The notes beneath the pieces are model-generated. The model saw only the letters and a program-made list of their open reading frames with translations, did not search any database and had not been told where the DNA came from. Positions 1-5,294 of a stretch of 5,323 nt of DNA are shown here, piece after piece. Position numbers and translations under genes: made by a program. The number at the start of each line of letters is the position of its first letter. The stretch's first letter is position 1. The stretch comes from F1-60-MAGs149 sp044369995 (GTDB lineage Bacteria; Actinomycetota; Thermoleophilia; Gaiellales; F1-60-MAGs149), in NCBI GenBank assembly GCA_044369995.1, contig JBILWG010000138.1, positions 1 to 5,323 of the forward strand. Direction: 5' to 3'.

Positions 1-13
1 CGAGGCGGTGCCG

Positions 14-1147
14 CTATCCGACCCGCACGGCTCCGTCGATGTCGGAGCGGTCGGCGAGGCTCGAGACCTTCACGACATCCCCGGTCTGCGGCGCATGCAC
101 GTACTGGCCACCGCCGATGTAGATGCCAGCGTGCCCTGAGCCGTGGAACGAGACGATGTCGCCGGGCTCGAGCGCGTCCATCGGCACCGGGGTGCCCATG
201 GCGTACTGCGAGGCGGCGTGGTGCGGCAGCGAGACGCCGACCTGCGCGTACGCCCAGGCGATCAGGCCGGAGCAGTCGAACCCGCCGGGCGCGCCGCCAC
301 CCCAGACGTACGGCGTGCCGAGCTGGCCGAGGGCGATCGACGCCGCGGCACCGCCCGTGCTCGAGGAGGCCGGCGGCGTGATGTAGGTTGCGCCGCCACT
401 GCCGTCGTCGACGGAGCCGCCGAGGGCGAGATCCTGCCCCGCTGCCTCGGCCGTCGCGTCGGCGAGGATGCCACCCGCGCTGGCGGCGAGCTGCGCCTCT
501 GCGGCACGTTGCGCCGCCAGACGGCGCGCCAGGATCTGCTGGATCTCCGAGCTGAGCGAGTTGAGGAGCCGCTGGCGCTCCGCCAGCACGCTCTCGATCG
601 AGGCCTTCTCCGCCTCGCGCTGCTGGAGCGCCGACTGGCGCGTGGCGCGCTCGCTCTGAAGCGCCTCCTCGCGACGCTTCACGTCGTGTGCGTAGGTGCG
701 GACATCGAGCACGACCTGCTCGGCGTGCGAAGTGACGCGCTGGACGAATCGCGACTGGTCGACGAGCTGATCGATCGAGCCGGCATTGAGCAGCAGCGCG
801 ACGAGATCCGGGTTGCCCTGGCGATACGCGTCGACGAGCATGCGCGAGAGCTCCTCGCGAGACACCCTGAGATTGCTCTTCGAGGCGCGCAGCAACTTCT
901 GGTTCTCGCTGATCTTCGCGTTGGTCTCGTCGAGCTGGACCTGCGCCGCGTTGTAGTTCTCCGCCGCGGTGGCGACCTGCTGATCGAGCGACGCGAGTTC
1001 GGCCTGTACCTGATCCGCCTGCGCCCGGGCCTCGGACAGGCGGTCAGCCTGAGCCGCACCGGGCGCGAACCCGGTGGCGAGGGCCACGACGAGCAGCGCG
1101 GTCAGCGCTGCAGCGGGCCGGAGGCGTGGTCTCCGAAGGTGCCGCAT
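14..1147 (-). CDS. Secreted NlpC/P60 peptidoglycan endopeptidase with PcsB/CwlO-like coiled coil
   Basis: Predicted secreted cell-wall hydrolase of 377 aa. Residues 1-34 form a signal peptide: Arg-rich n-region (MRHLRRPRLR), Ala/Leu/Val core, cleavage probably after GAAQA. Residues 35-225 are a long coiled coil. Around residues 98-145 it carries a signature (SRMLVDAYRQGNPDLVALLL, then SIDQLVDQSRF) resembling the FtsX-contacting coiled coils of PcsB, RipC and EnvC. Residues 221-263 are a low-complexity Gly/Ser/Ala linker. Residues 266-377 are an NlpC/P60 domain with Cys292 (DCSGL), His339 (GHAGIYIG) and His351 (YVHAP). The family usually cleaves the D-gamma-glutamyl-diaminopimelate bond of stem peptides; the substrate here is inferred. 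The frame stays open to a GTG at 1207 that overlaps the upstream stop codon, but that start adds 20 residues before the signal peptide, so the ATG at 1147 is preferred. It probably belongs with the upstream paralogue in one unit. Control by FtsEX is inference from the coiled coil only. Confidence 0.9.
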   Translation of the reverse strand: MRHLRRPRLRPAAALTALLVVALATGFAPGAAQADRLSEARAQADQVQAELASLDQQVATAAENYNAAQVQLDETNAKISENQKLLRASKSNLRVSREELSRMLVDAYRQGNPDLVALLLNAGSIDQLVDQSRFVQRVTSHAEQVVLDVRTYAHDVKRREEALQSERATRQSALQQREAEKASIESVLAERQRLLNSLSSEIQQILARRLAAQRAAEAQLAASAGGILADATAEAAGQDLALGGSVDDGSGGATYITPPASSSTGGAAASIALGQLGTPYVWGGGAPGGFDCSGLIAWAYAQVGVSLPHHAASQYAMGTPVPMDALEPGDIVSFHGSGHAGIYIGGGQYVHAPQTGDVVKVSSLADRSDIDGAVRVG

Positions 1148-1156
1148 CTGCCCGAG

Positions 1157-1165
1157 AGGGTAGCA
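1157..1165 (-). promoter_or_regulatory. Candidate extended -10 promoter close to the start codon
   Basis: Read on the minus strand, TGCTACCCT fits an extended -10 (TGN followed by TANNNT). Its 3' end is 9 nt from the ATG at 1147, so transcription would begin about 2-3 nt before the start codon and give a nearly leaderless message. No Shine-Dalgarno sequence lies at the usual distance from this ATG, which agrees with that reading. No convincing -35 is visible. The same motif sits at almost the same distance from the start of the paralogue upstream. If real, it is an internal promoter that lets this gene be expressed apart from its neighbour. Confidence 0.35.
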
Positions 1166-1203
1166 GTGGCCGGAATCGCGTCGTCCGGACGTGGTGATGC
1201 TCC

Positions 1204-2190
1204 TCACCCGACCCGCACGAACCCGTCGAGATCGGTTCGGTCTGCGATCGCGTGCACGCTGACCACGTCGCCCGAGCGGGTGGAGTGCACGTAGAGCCCT
1301 CTGCCGAGGTAGAAGCCGATATGCCCCTGACCGTGAAACGACACGAGGTCGCCCGGTTGCGCAGCGGCACGCGTCACCCGCCGCCCCGCGGCCCAGATCT
1401 GCCAGGACGACCGCGGCACGTCGAGTCCGGCCTGGGCGAACGCCCAGTAGAGCAGGCCAGAGCAGTCGAAGCCGGTCTGCGGGGAGTAGCCCGCGGTGCG
1501 GTAGGGCGCGCCCAGCTGGGTGACCGCATACGCCGCCGCGATCGCGCCCACCGCGGACGCCGGGGCCGGTGCGGGCGGCGCCGCCAGTCGCTCGGCGAGT
1601 GCGCTCGCCGGCACGCCTGCGGCGACCGCAGGTTGAAGGTCCGGGGCGGCCAGCAGGGTGCGCTGCCGCACGATCGCGCGACGCGCTCGAGCCTGGAGCT
1701 GGCGCTTGCGGTCGAGGCGGAGCACCAGCCGACGCTCCTCGCTTGAGAGCCTCCCGAGCACCACCGCACGGCGGGCCTCGGCTTTCGCAGCGAGCGTGCG
1801 CGCGTGCGCGAGATCGGCGCGGACCGCCCGCTCCGTGCGCTGAAGCGCGATCCGTGCGCGCGTCGCGGCGACAAGACGCTCCGCGGCATCAGCGGCGAGG
1901 CCGGGTCCGGTGGCGACCACCTCGGCTCGGGCTGCACGCTCAGCGGTGACGGCCTGCCCGCGCTCCGTGCGCACGGTGCGCAGGCGCTGCTGCAGTTCGC
2001 GTTCGAGTCGGGCCGCCTCGATCGCCTGCCGGTTCGTGCCCTGCAGGGCGATGACGGCTGGCTCGATGGCGGGCGCGCGATGCTTCTTCCAGCCTGCGGA
2101 CGCAGGCGCGGCGACGATCATGAGGGCAACGACCAACAGCGCAAGAAGCGAAACCGACGGCCGGAGCTGGCTGCTCCGTGTGTTCGACAT
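1204..2190 (-). CDS. Secreted NlpC/P60 endopeptidase, second paralogue
   Basis: Predicted secreted or cell-surface peptidoglycan peptidase of 328 aa. Residues 1-32 are a signal peptide (hydrophobic core SLLALLVVALMIVAA, cleavage after PASA). Residues 51-180 are an Arg/Ala/Glu-rich helix, probably coiled coil, with almost no lysine; it lacks the PcsB-like signature of the downstream gene. A Pro/Ala linker (204-213) leads to an NlpC/P60 domain (215-328) with Cys243 (FDCSGLLYWAF), His290 (GHIGFYLG) and His302 (LYVHST). The last 45 residues share 28 identities with the downstream protein and both end in VRVG, so the pair looks like an old tandem duplication with diverged N-terminal regions. The frame extends to a GTG at 2286, but that adds 32 residues ahead of the signal peptide and crosses the putative promoter, so the ATG at 2190 is chosen. 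No good Shine-Dalgarno precedes it. The exact bond cleaved and the role (division, elongation or remodelling) cannot be read from the sequence. Confidence 0.87.
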   Translation of the reverse strand: MSNTRSSQLRPSVSLLALLVVALMIVAAPASAGWKKHRAPAIEPAVIALQGTNRQAIEAARLERELQQRLRTVRTERGQAVTAERAARAEVVATGPGLAADAAERLVAATRARIALQRTERAVRADLAHARTLAAKAEARRAVVLGRLSSEERRLVLRLDRKRQLQARARRAIVRQRTLLAAPDLQPAVAAGVPASALAERLAAPPAPAPASAVGAIAAAYAVTQLGAPYRTAGYSPQTGFDCSGLLYWAFAQAGLDVPRSSWQIWAAGRRVTRAAAQPGDLVSFHGQGHIGFYLGRGLYVHSTRSGDVVSVHAIADRTDLDGFVRVG

Positions 2191-2194
2191 TCGT

Positions 2195-2209
2195 CTACCG
2201 AAGGTAGCA
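2195..2209 (-). promoter_or_regulatory. Candidate extended -10 with overlapping inverted repeat
   Basis: On the minus strand TGCTACCTT (2209-2201) fits an extended -10 (TGN plus TANNNT) ending 10 nt before the ATG at 2190, which predicts a leader of only about 3-4 nt. It matches the motif before the paralogue (TGCTACCCT) in sequence and position. CTACC and GGTAG (2195-2199 and 2203-2207) form a 5-bp inverted repeat around GAA that overlaps the -10, so a repressor site is also possible. The -35 region (around 2224-2229) is poor. Confidence 0.4.
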
Positions 2210-2248
2210 TCGAATTCGTCGGAGTTGTGGAAAAACCCCTGCAAACTG

Positions 2249-2262
2249 GTGGCAATTGCCAC
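2249..2262. promoter_or_regulatory. Perfect 14-bp palindrome, candidate operator
   Basis: GTGGCAATTGCCAC is a perfect palindrome in the non-coding stretch upstream of the NlpC/P60 gene that starts at 2190. Its centre is about 61-62 bp upstream of the transcription start predicted from the -10 at 2201-2206, a usual distance for an activator site. It is AT-containing within GC-rich DNA and does not overlap the GC-rich hairpin after gabT. The binding protein is unknown. Chance occurrence is the main alternative. Confidence 0.35.
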
Positions 2263-2361
2263 ATAGTCATGGCGTGATTCCCGCACCTATCGAAGTCGAG
2301 CTCCGCCGCGGATGCTGCGCGATGAGCCCGCATCCAGTGGCTCTCCCCGAGCGCGACGGCA

Positions 2362-2390
2362 GGCCGGACCGCCTCGCAGGCGATCCGGCC
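2362..2390 (-). terminator. GC-rich hairpin after gabT, likely terminator
   Basis: GGCCGGA (2362-2368) pairs with TCCGGCC (2384-2390) and CGCCT (2370-2374) with AGGCG (2378-2382), giving 12 base pairs with a single C-A mismatch and a 3-nt loop. It begins 16 nt past the gabT stop codon on the minus strand. No U-tract follows, which is common for hairpin terminators in high-GC Gram-positive bacteria. It would also insulate the NlpC/P60 genes downstream from gabT read-through. Confidence 0.6.
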
Positions 2391-2406
2391 CTCCGCTCAC
2401 GCTGTC

Positions 2407-3708
2407 CTAGCTGGCGAACACCTCGGCCAGCGTCTCCTCGAGGATCGCAAACCCCTCGTTCAGATCGTCCTCCGTGGCCACGAGCGGGACCAGCACGCGA
2501 ATCGCGTTGCCGTACAGCCCCGATCCCATCAGAATCAGGCCGCGCTCGCGCGCCAGCCCGACGATGCGCCCCACCGCCTCCGTGGCCGGCTCCTTGGTCG
2601 CGGGATCCTTGACGAGCTCGATGGCGAGCATCGCGCCGAGCCCGCGCACCTCGCCGACACACGCATGCCGCGAGGCAATCGCGTCGAGGCGGGCGCGCAG
2701 ATCATCCCCAAACGCCGTGGCGTGCGCCTGGAAGTCGGCATCGAGCACCTGATCGAGCGCCACGATCGCCGCAGCACACGAGACCGGGTTGCCACCGAAG
2801 GTACCGCCAAGGCCGCCCGGGTGGACGGCATCCAGCAGGTCGGCACGGCCGGTCACACCCGAGATCGGCATGCCACCACCCATCGACTTGGCCCAGGTCG
2901 CGAGATCCGGGGAGATGCCGTAATGCTCGATCGCCGACGGCGTGCCGGTCCGCCCCATGCCGGCCTGCACCTCGTCCGAGATGTAGAGGATGCCGTGCTC
3001 CTGGCAGATCGCATGAACACCGTGGATGAACTCGGTCGGCATGGGCAGGAACCCACCCTCACCCTGCACCGGCTCGAGGATCACCGCCGCAACCTCCGCC
3101 GGATCGATCTGGCTCTTGAGCACCTTGCGGAACCCCTCGAGAGCGAGTTCCGTCGTGATGCCGCGATACGGATACGGCGCGGGCGCGCGGTAGATCTCCG
3201 GCGCGAACGGCCCCATGCCCTTCTTGTACGGCATCGGCTTGGACGTCAGCGACATGCCGACCAGCGTGCGACCATGGAAGCCCTGATCGAAGCAGATGAT
3301 CGCGTCACGGCCGGTGGCGTAGCGCGCGATCTTGATCGCGTTCTCGACCGCCTCGGCACCCGAGTTGAGCAGCAGGCCCTTGAACGGCCCCTCGCCCGGA
3401 TGGCAGGCGACCATGCGCTTGACGGCCTCGATGTAGCCCTCGTACTGCACGACCGAGTACATCTGGTGCATGTAGCGCGCCGCCTGCTCCTGCACAGCCG
3501 CGACGACCGCCTCCGGCGTGTGCCCGCAGTTGAGCGAGCCGATGCCGCCGACGAAGTCGATGTACTCACGCCCCTCGACGTCGGTGATCCGCGCGCCGTG
3601 CGCGTGATCGACGAACAGCGGCTGGGTGGCCACCGACGCCGATACCCAGCGCTCGCGCTCGGCCTGCAGCGCTGCGGTCTTCGTGCCCGTTCCCTGATCG
3701 ATCGCCAT
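2407..3708 (-). CDS. gabT: 4-aminobutyrate aminotransferase (GABA transaminase)
   Basis: Class III PLP-dependent aminotransferase of 433 aa, close to the 426 aa of E. coli GabT. It would transfer the amino group of GABA to 2-oxoglutarate, giving succinic semialdehyde and glutamate in the cytoplasm. Cofactor residues are clear: NSGAEA (115-120) at the phosphate, Phe144-His145 in FHGRT stacking on the ring, Asp245 in ISDEVQAG, Lys274 in AKSMGGG as the Schiff-base lysine, and Thr303 in GGTFGGNP from the partner subunit. The residues that mark GABA specificity in E. coli GabT (Ile50, Arg141, Glu211, Arg398) appear here at a constant +6 offset as Ile56, Arg147, Glu217 and Arg404. That makes GABA more likely than ornithine or acetylornithine, though 5-aminovalerate may also be used. 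GGAGG at 3715-3719, 6 nt from the ATG, supports the start. The gene is divergent from another class III transaminase. No gabD or GABA permease is in the window. Confidence 0.92.
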   Translation of the reverse strand: MAIDQGTGTKTAALQAERERWVSASVATQPLFVDHAHGARITDVEGREYIDFVGGIGSLNCGHTPEAVVAAVQEQAARYMHQMYSVVQYEGYIEAVKRMVACHPGEGPFKGLLLNSGAEAVENAIKIARYATGRDAIICFDQGFHGRTLVGMSLTSKPMPYKKGMGPFAPEIYRAPAPYPYRGITTELALEGFRKVLKSQIDPAEVAAVILEPVQGEGGFLPMPTEFIHGVHAICQEHGILYISDEVQAGMGRTGTPSAIEHYGISPDLATWAKSMGGGMPISGVTGRADLLDAVHPGGLGGTFGGNPVSCAAAIVALDQVLDADFQAHATAFGDDLRARLDAIASRHACVGEVRGLGAMLAIELVKDPATKEPATEAVGRIVGLARERGLILMGSGLYGNAIRVLVPLVATEDDLNEGFAILEETLAEVFAS

Positions 3709-3752
3709 TGATGGCCTCCATGCCGCGTCCGGCGGCGCTCGCGATGCGCTGC

Positions 3753-3758
3753 AGCATA
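3753..3758 (-). promoter_or_regulatory. Candidate -10 box for gabT
   Basis: On the minus strand TATGCT matches the -10 consensus at four of six positions. It lies 45 nt upstream of the gabT ATG and would give a leader of about 38 nt that includes the GGAGG ribosome site. The expected -35 position (3776-3781) shows no good match and falls inside the inverted repeat at 3767-3782. Assigned by position and weak similarity only. Confidence 0.25.
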
Positions 3759-3766
3759 CCTGTGCT

Positions 3767-3782
3767 CCACGCCCATTCGTGG
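3767..3782. promoter_or_regulatory. Inverted repeat between the divergent promoters, candidate operator
   Basis: CCACG (3767-3771) and CGTGG (3778-3782) form a perfect 5-bp inverted repeat with a 6-bp spacer, CCCATT. It lies between the two -10-like boxes (3753-3758 minus, 3800-3805 plus), at the -35 region of both genes, so one bound regulator could control both. No regulator gene is adjacent. A 5-bp match of this kind also occurs by chance. Confidence 0.25.
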
Positions 3783-3799
3783 TCTGCCGTCCTGTCCCT

Positions 3800-3817
3800 T
3801 ACTATGCGGTCAGGAGG
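3800..3817 (+). promoter_or_regulatory. Candidate -10 and strong ribosome binding site of the plus-strand transaminase
   Basis: TACTAT at 3800-3805 matches the -10 consensus at four of six positions. AGGAGG at 3812-3817 is a full Shine-Dalgarno core, 8 nt from the ATG at 3826, and fixes that start. If the -10 is right, the message begins near 3812, so the leader would be little more than the ribosome site. The -35 is weak. Confidence 0.45.
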
Positions 3818-3825
3818 CGATACCC

Positions 3826-5214
3826 ATGGCAACGATAGACACCGCAAAGCTGCAGGAGCAGGCGATCAAGCATCTGTGGCTGCACTTCACCCAGATGGCT
3901 GGCTACGACCCGGATAAGCATCCCGTGATGGTGCGTGGTGACGACATCTTCCTGTACGACTCCAACGGCAACCGGTACATGGACTTCCTGAGCGGGCTGT
4001 TCACCGTGCAGATCGGGTACTCGCACGGCGAGGAGATCGGCCGCGCGATGCTCGAGCAGGCGATGGAGCTCCCGTACTACACGAACTGGACCTACTCGCA
4101 CCCGCGTGCGATCGAGCTCGCCACGAAGCTCGCGGAGATCACGCCGGACAGCATCAACCGCTCGTTCTTCGTATCCGGCGGCTCCGAGGGCGTCGAGGGC
4201 GCGATCAAGCTGGCGCGCGAGTACCACCATGCCAACGGGGAGCCGATGCGCCGCAAGGTCATCGCCCGTCAGATCGCCTACCACGGCACCACCTACGGCG
4301 CCCTGTCGCTGACCGGTATCACCAGCATCCGCACGCCGTTCGAGCCGCTGATGAGCGGGGTCCGCCACGTGGCGCCGACGAACCCGTATCGCTGCAAGTA
4401 CTGCGCCGACCAGGGCAGCTGCAACCTCTCGTGCGCCGAGGAGGTGCGCGAGGTGATCGAGTTCGAGGGGCCGGAGACGGTCTCGATGGTGATCATGGAG
4501 CCCGTCCAGAACGCCGGCGGCTGCTTCACGCCGAGCGCCGAGTACCACCAGCGCGTCAACGAGATCTGCAAGGAGTACGGCGTGCTCCACGCGGCTGACG
4601 AGACGATCTGCGGCTACGGCCGGGTCGGGGAGTGGTTCGGCTCGATCCGGTACGACTACCAGCCCGACATCATCACCTGCGCCAAGGGCCTGACTTCGGG
4701 GTACCAGCCGATGGGCGCCGTGCTGTTCGGCGACCGGATCGCCGACGCGCTGCTCGAGAAGGAGGAGATGTACCTCCACGGCATCACCTTCGGCGGGCAC
4801 CCGATCGTCGCCGCTGCGGCGTTGAAGAACCTGGAGATCATGGAGCGCGAGGGCGTCATCGAGAATGTCCGCAACAACCAGGACTACCTCCGCGACCAGC
4901 TGCTCGGTCTGAAGGAGCGCTACGAGATCGTCGGCGACGTCCGCGGCGCCGGGTACTTCTGGGCGATGGAGCTGGTCAAGGATCGCGCCACCAAGGAGAC
5001 GTTCAACGAGGAGGAGTGCAACATCCTGCTGCGCGACTTCCTCTCGCCGACGCTGCTCCGCGAGGGCCTGCTCTGCCGCGCCGACGACCGTGGCGACCCG
5101 GCGATCCAGATCTCGCCGCCGCTGATCACCACGCGCGAGCAGATCGACGAGGCCATCGCCGTCTTCGACCGCGTGCTGCCTGAGGCGCAGAACCGGATGG
5201 CGAAGCTGCGCTAG
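3826..5214 (+). CDS. Class III PLP-dependent aminotransferase, omega-transaminase type
   Basis: Cytoplasmic aminotransferase of 462 aa, complete, with a strong AGGAGG site before its ATG. Fold-type I signatures are in order: SGGSEGVEGAIKLAR (117-131) for the PLP phosphate, Tyr152-His153 (AYHGTTYGAL) at the ring, Glu225 in MEPVQNAGG, Asp258 in DETICGYGR, Lys287 in CAKGLTSGYQPMGAV as the Schiff-base lysine, and Thr321 in HGITFGGHP. The length and the N-terminal pattern DFLSGLFTVQIGYSHGEE resemble omega-amino acid:pyruvate, putrescine or taurine transaminases more than GabT. Arg418 near SPPLITT may be the mobile arginine that binds the acceptor carboxylate, by analogy with omega-transaminases. 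An unusual feature is C190-X2-C193-X5-C199-X3-C203; the protein has ten cysteines in all. The donor is unknown: putrescine, beta-alanine, taurine or another omega-amine would fit. Divergence from gabT suggests omega-amine catabolism, but that is inference from context. Confidence 0.85.
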   Translation: MATIDTAKLQEQAIKHLWLHFTQMAGYDPDKHPVMVRGDDIFLYDSNGNRYMDFLSGLFTVQIGYSHGEEIGRAMLEQAMELPYYTNWTYSHPRAIELATKLAEITPDSINRSFFVSGGSEGVEGAIKLAREYHHANGEPMRRKVIARQIAYHGTTYGALSLTGITSIRTPFEPLMSGVRHVAPTNPYRCKYCADQGSCNLSCAEEVREVIEFEGPETVSMVIMEPVQNAGGCFTPSAEYHQRVNEICKEYGVLHAADETICGYGRVGEWFGSIRYDYQPDIITCAKGLTSGYQPMGAVLFGDRIADALLEKEEMYLHGITFGGHPIVAAAALKNLEIMEREGVIENVRNNQDYLRDQLLGLKERYEIVGDVRGAGYFWAMELVKDRATKETFNEEECNILLRDFLSPTLLREGLLCRADDRGDPAIQISPPLITTREQIDEAIAVFDRVLPEAQNRMAKLR

Positions 5215-5221
5215 TCGCACG

Positions 5222-5266
5222 GTTGGGATGTCCCAAAGGGGTCAGACCTTTTTGGGACATCCCAAC
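5222..5266 (+). repeat. Long near-perfect hairpin, REP-like repeat copy 1 (possible terminator)
   Basis: GTTGGGATGTCCCAAA (5222-5237) is the exact reverse complement of 5251-5266. Inside it, GGGGT (5238-5242) can pair with ACCTT (5246-5250) if two G-U pairs are allowed, leaving the 3-nt loop CAG. As plus-strand RNA this makes a 21-bp stem. Each outer arm is itself almost palindromic (TTGGGA, 2 nt, TCCCAA). It begins 7 nt after the stop codon of the transaminase and has no U-tract after it, so it could end that transcript by structure alone. The core is repeated in inverse orientation 28 bp downstream, which points to a repeated or mobile element rather than a simple terminator. Confidence 0.8.
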
Positions 5267-5294
5267 GAAGCACGGCAGACTGGGAACGTTCGAC

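Noticed and set aside
143..1294. 383-codon open frame antisense to the downstream NlpC/P60 gene
   Set aside because: It runs across the junction of two genes with clear domains on the other strand, and its product is low-complexity Arg/Ala/Gly/Leu with no motif.
2191..2286. 32-residue N-terminal extension of the upstream NlpC/P60 protein
   Set aside because: It begins at a GTG, places non-hydrophobic residues before a good signal peptide, and covers the palindrome and the promoter-like motif.
2310..2335. GGATGC ... GCATCC inverted repeat between gabT and the NlpC/P60 genes
   Set aside because: Only six base pairs with a 14-nt loop and no position linking it to a gene end or start; likely chance in GC-rich DNA.
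2256..2612. 118-codon open frame starting in the intergenic region and running over the gabT 3' end
   Set aside because: Pro/Arg/Ser-rich with no domain, it crosses the terminator hairpin and lies antisense to conserved gabT sequence.
2665..3711. 348-codon open frame antisense to gabT
   Set aside because: gabT is supported by all catalytic residues; the antisense product is His/Arg/Asp-rich with no family resemblance.
3744..3757. Partial palindrome around CTGCAG near the gabT -10
   Set aside because: Four-base arms with an imperfect centre; too short to separate from chance.
3802..5220. 472-codon open frame antisense to the plus-strand transaminase
   Set aside because: The plus-strand frame has complete class III aminotransferase motifs and a strong ribosome site. 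The antisense product is Arg/Leu/Asp/Val-rich without any recognisable domain, as expected when a GC-rich gene is read backwards.
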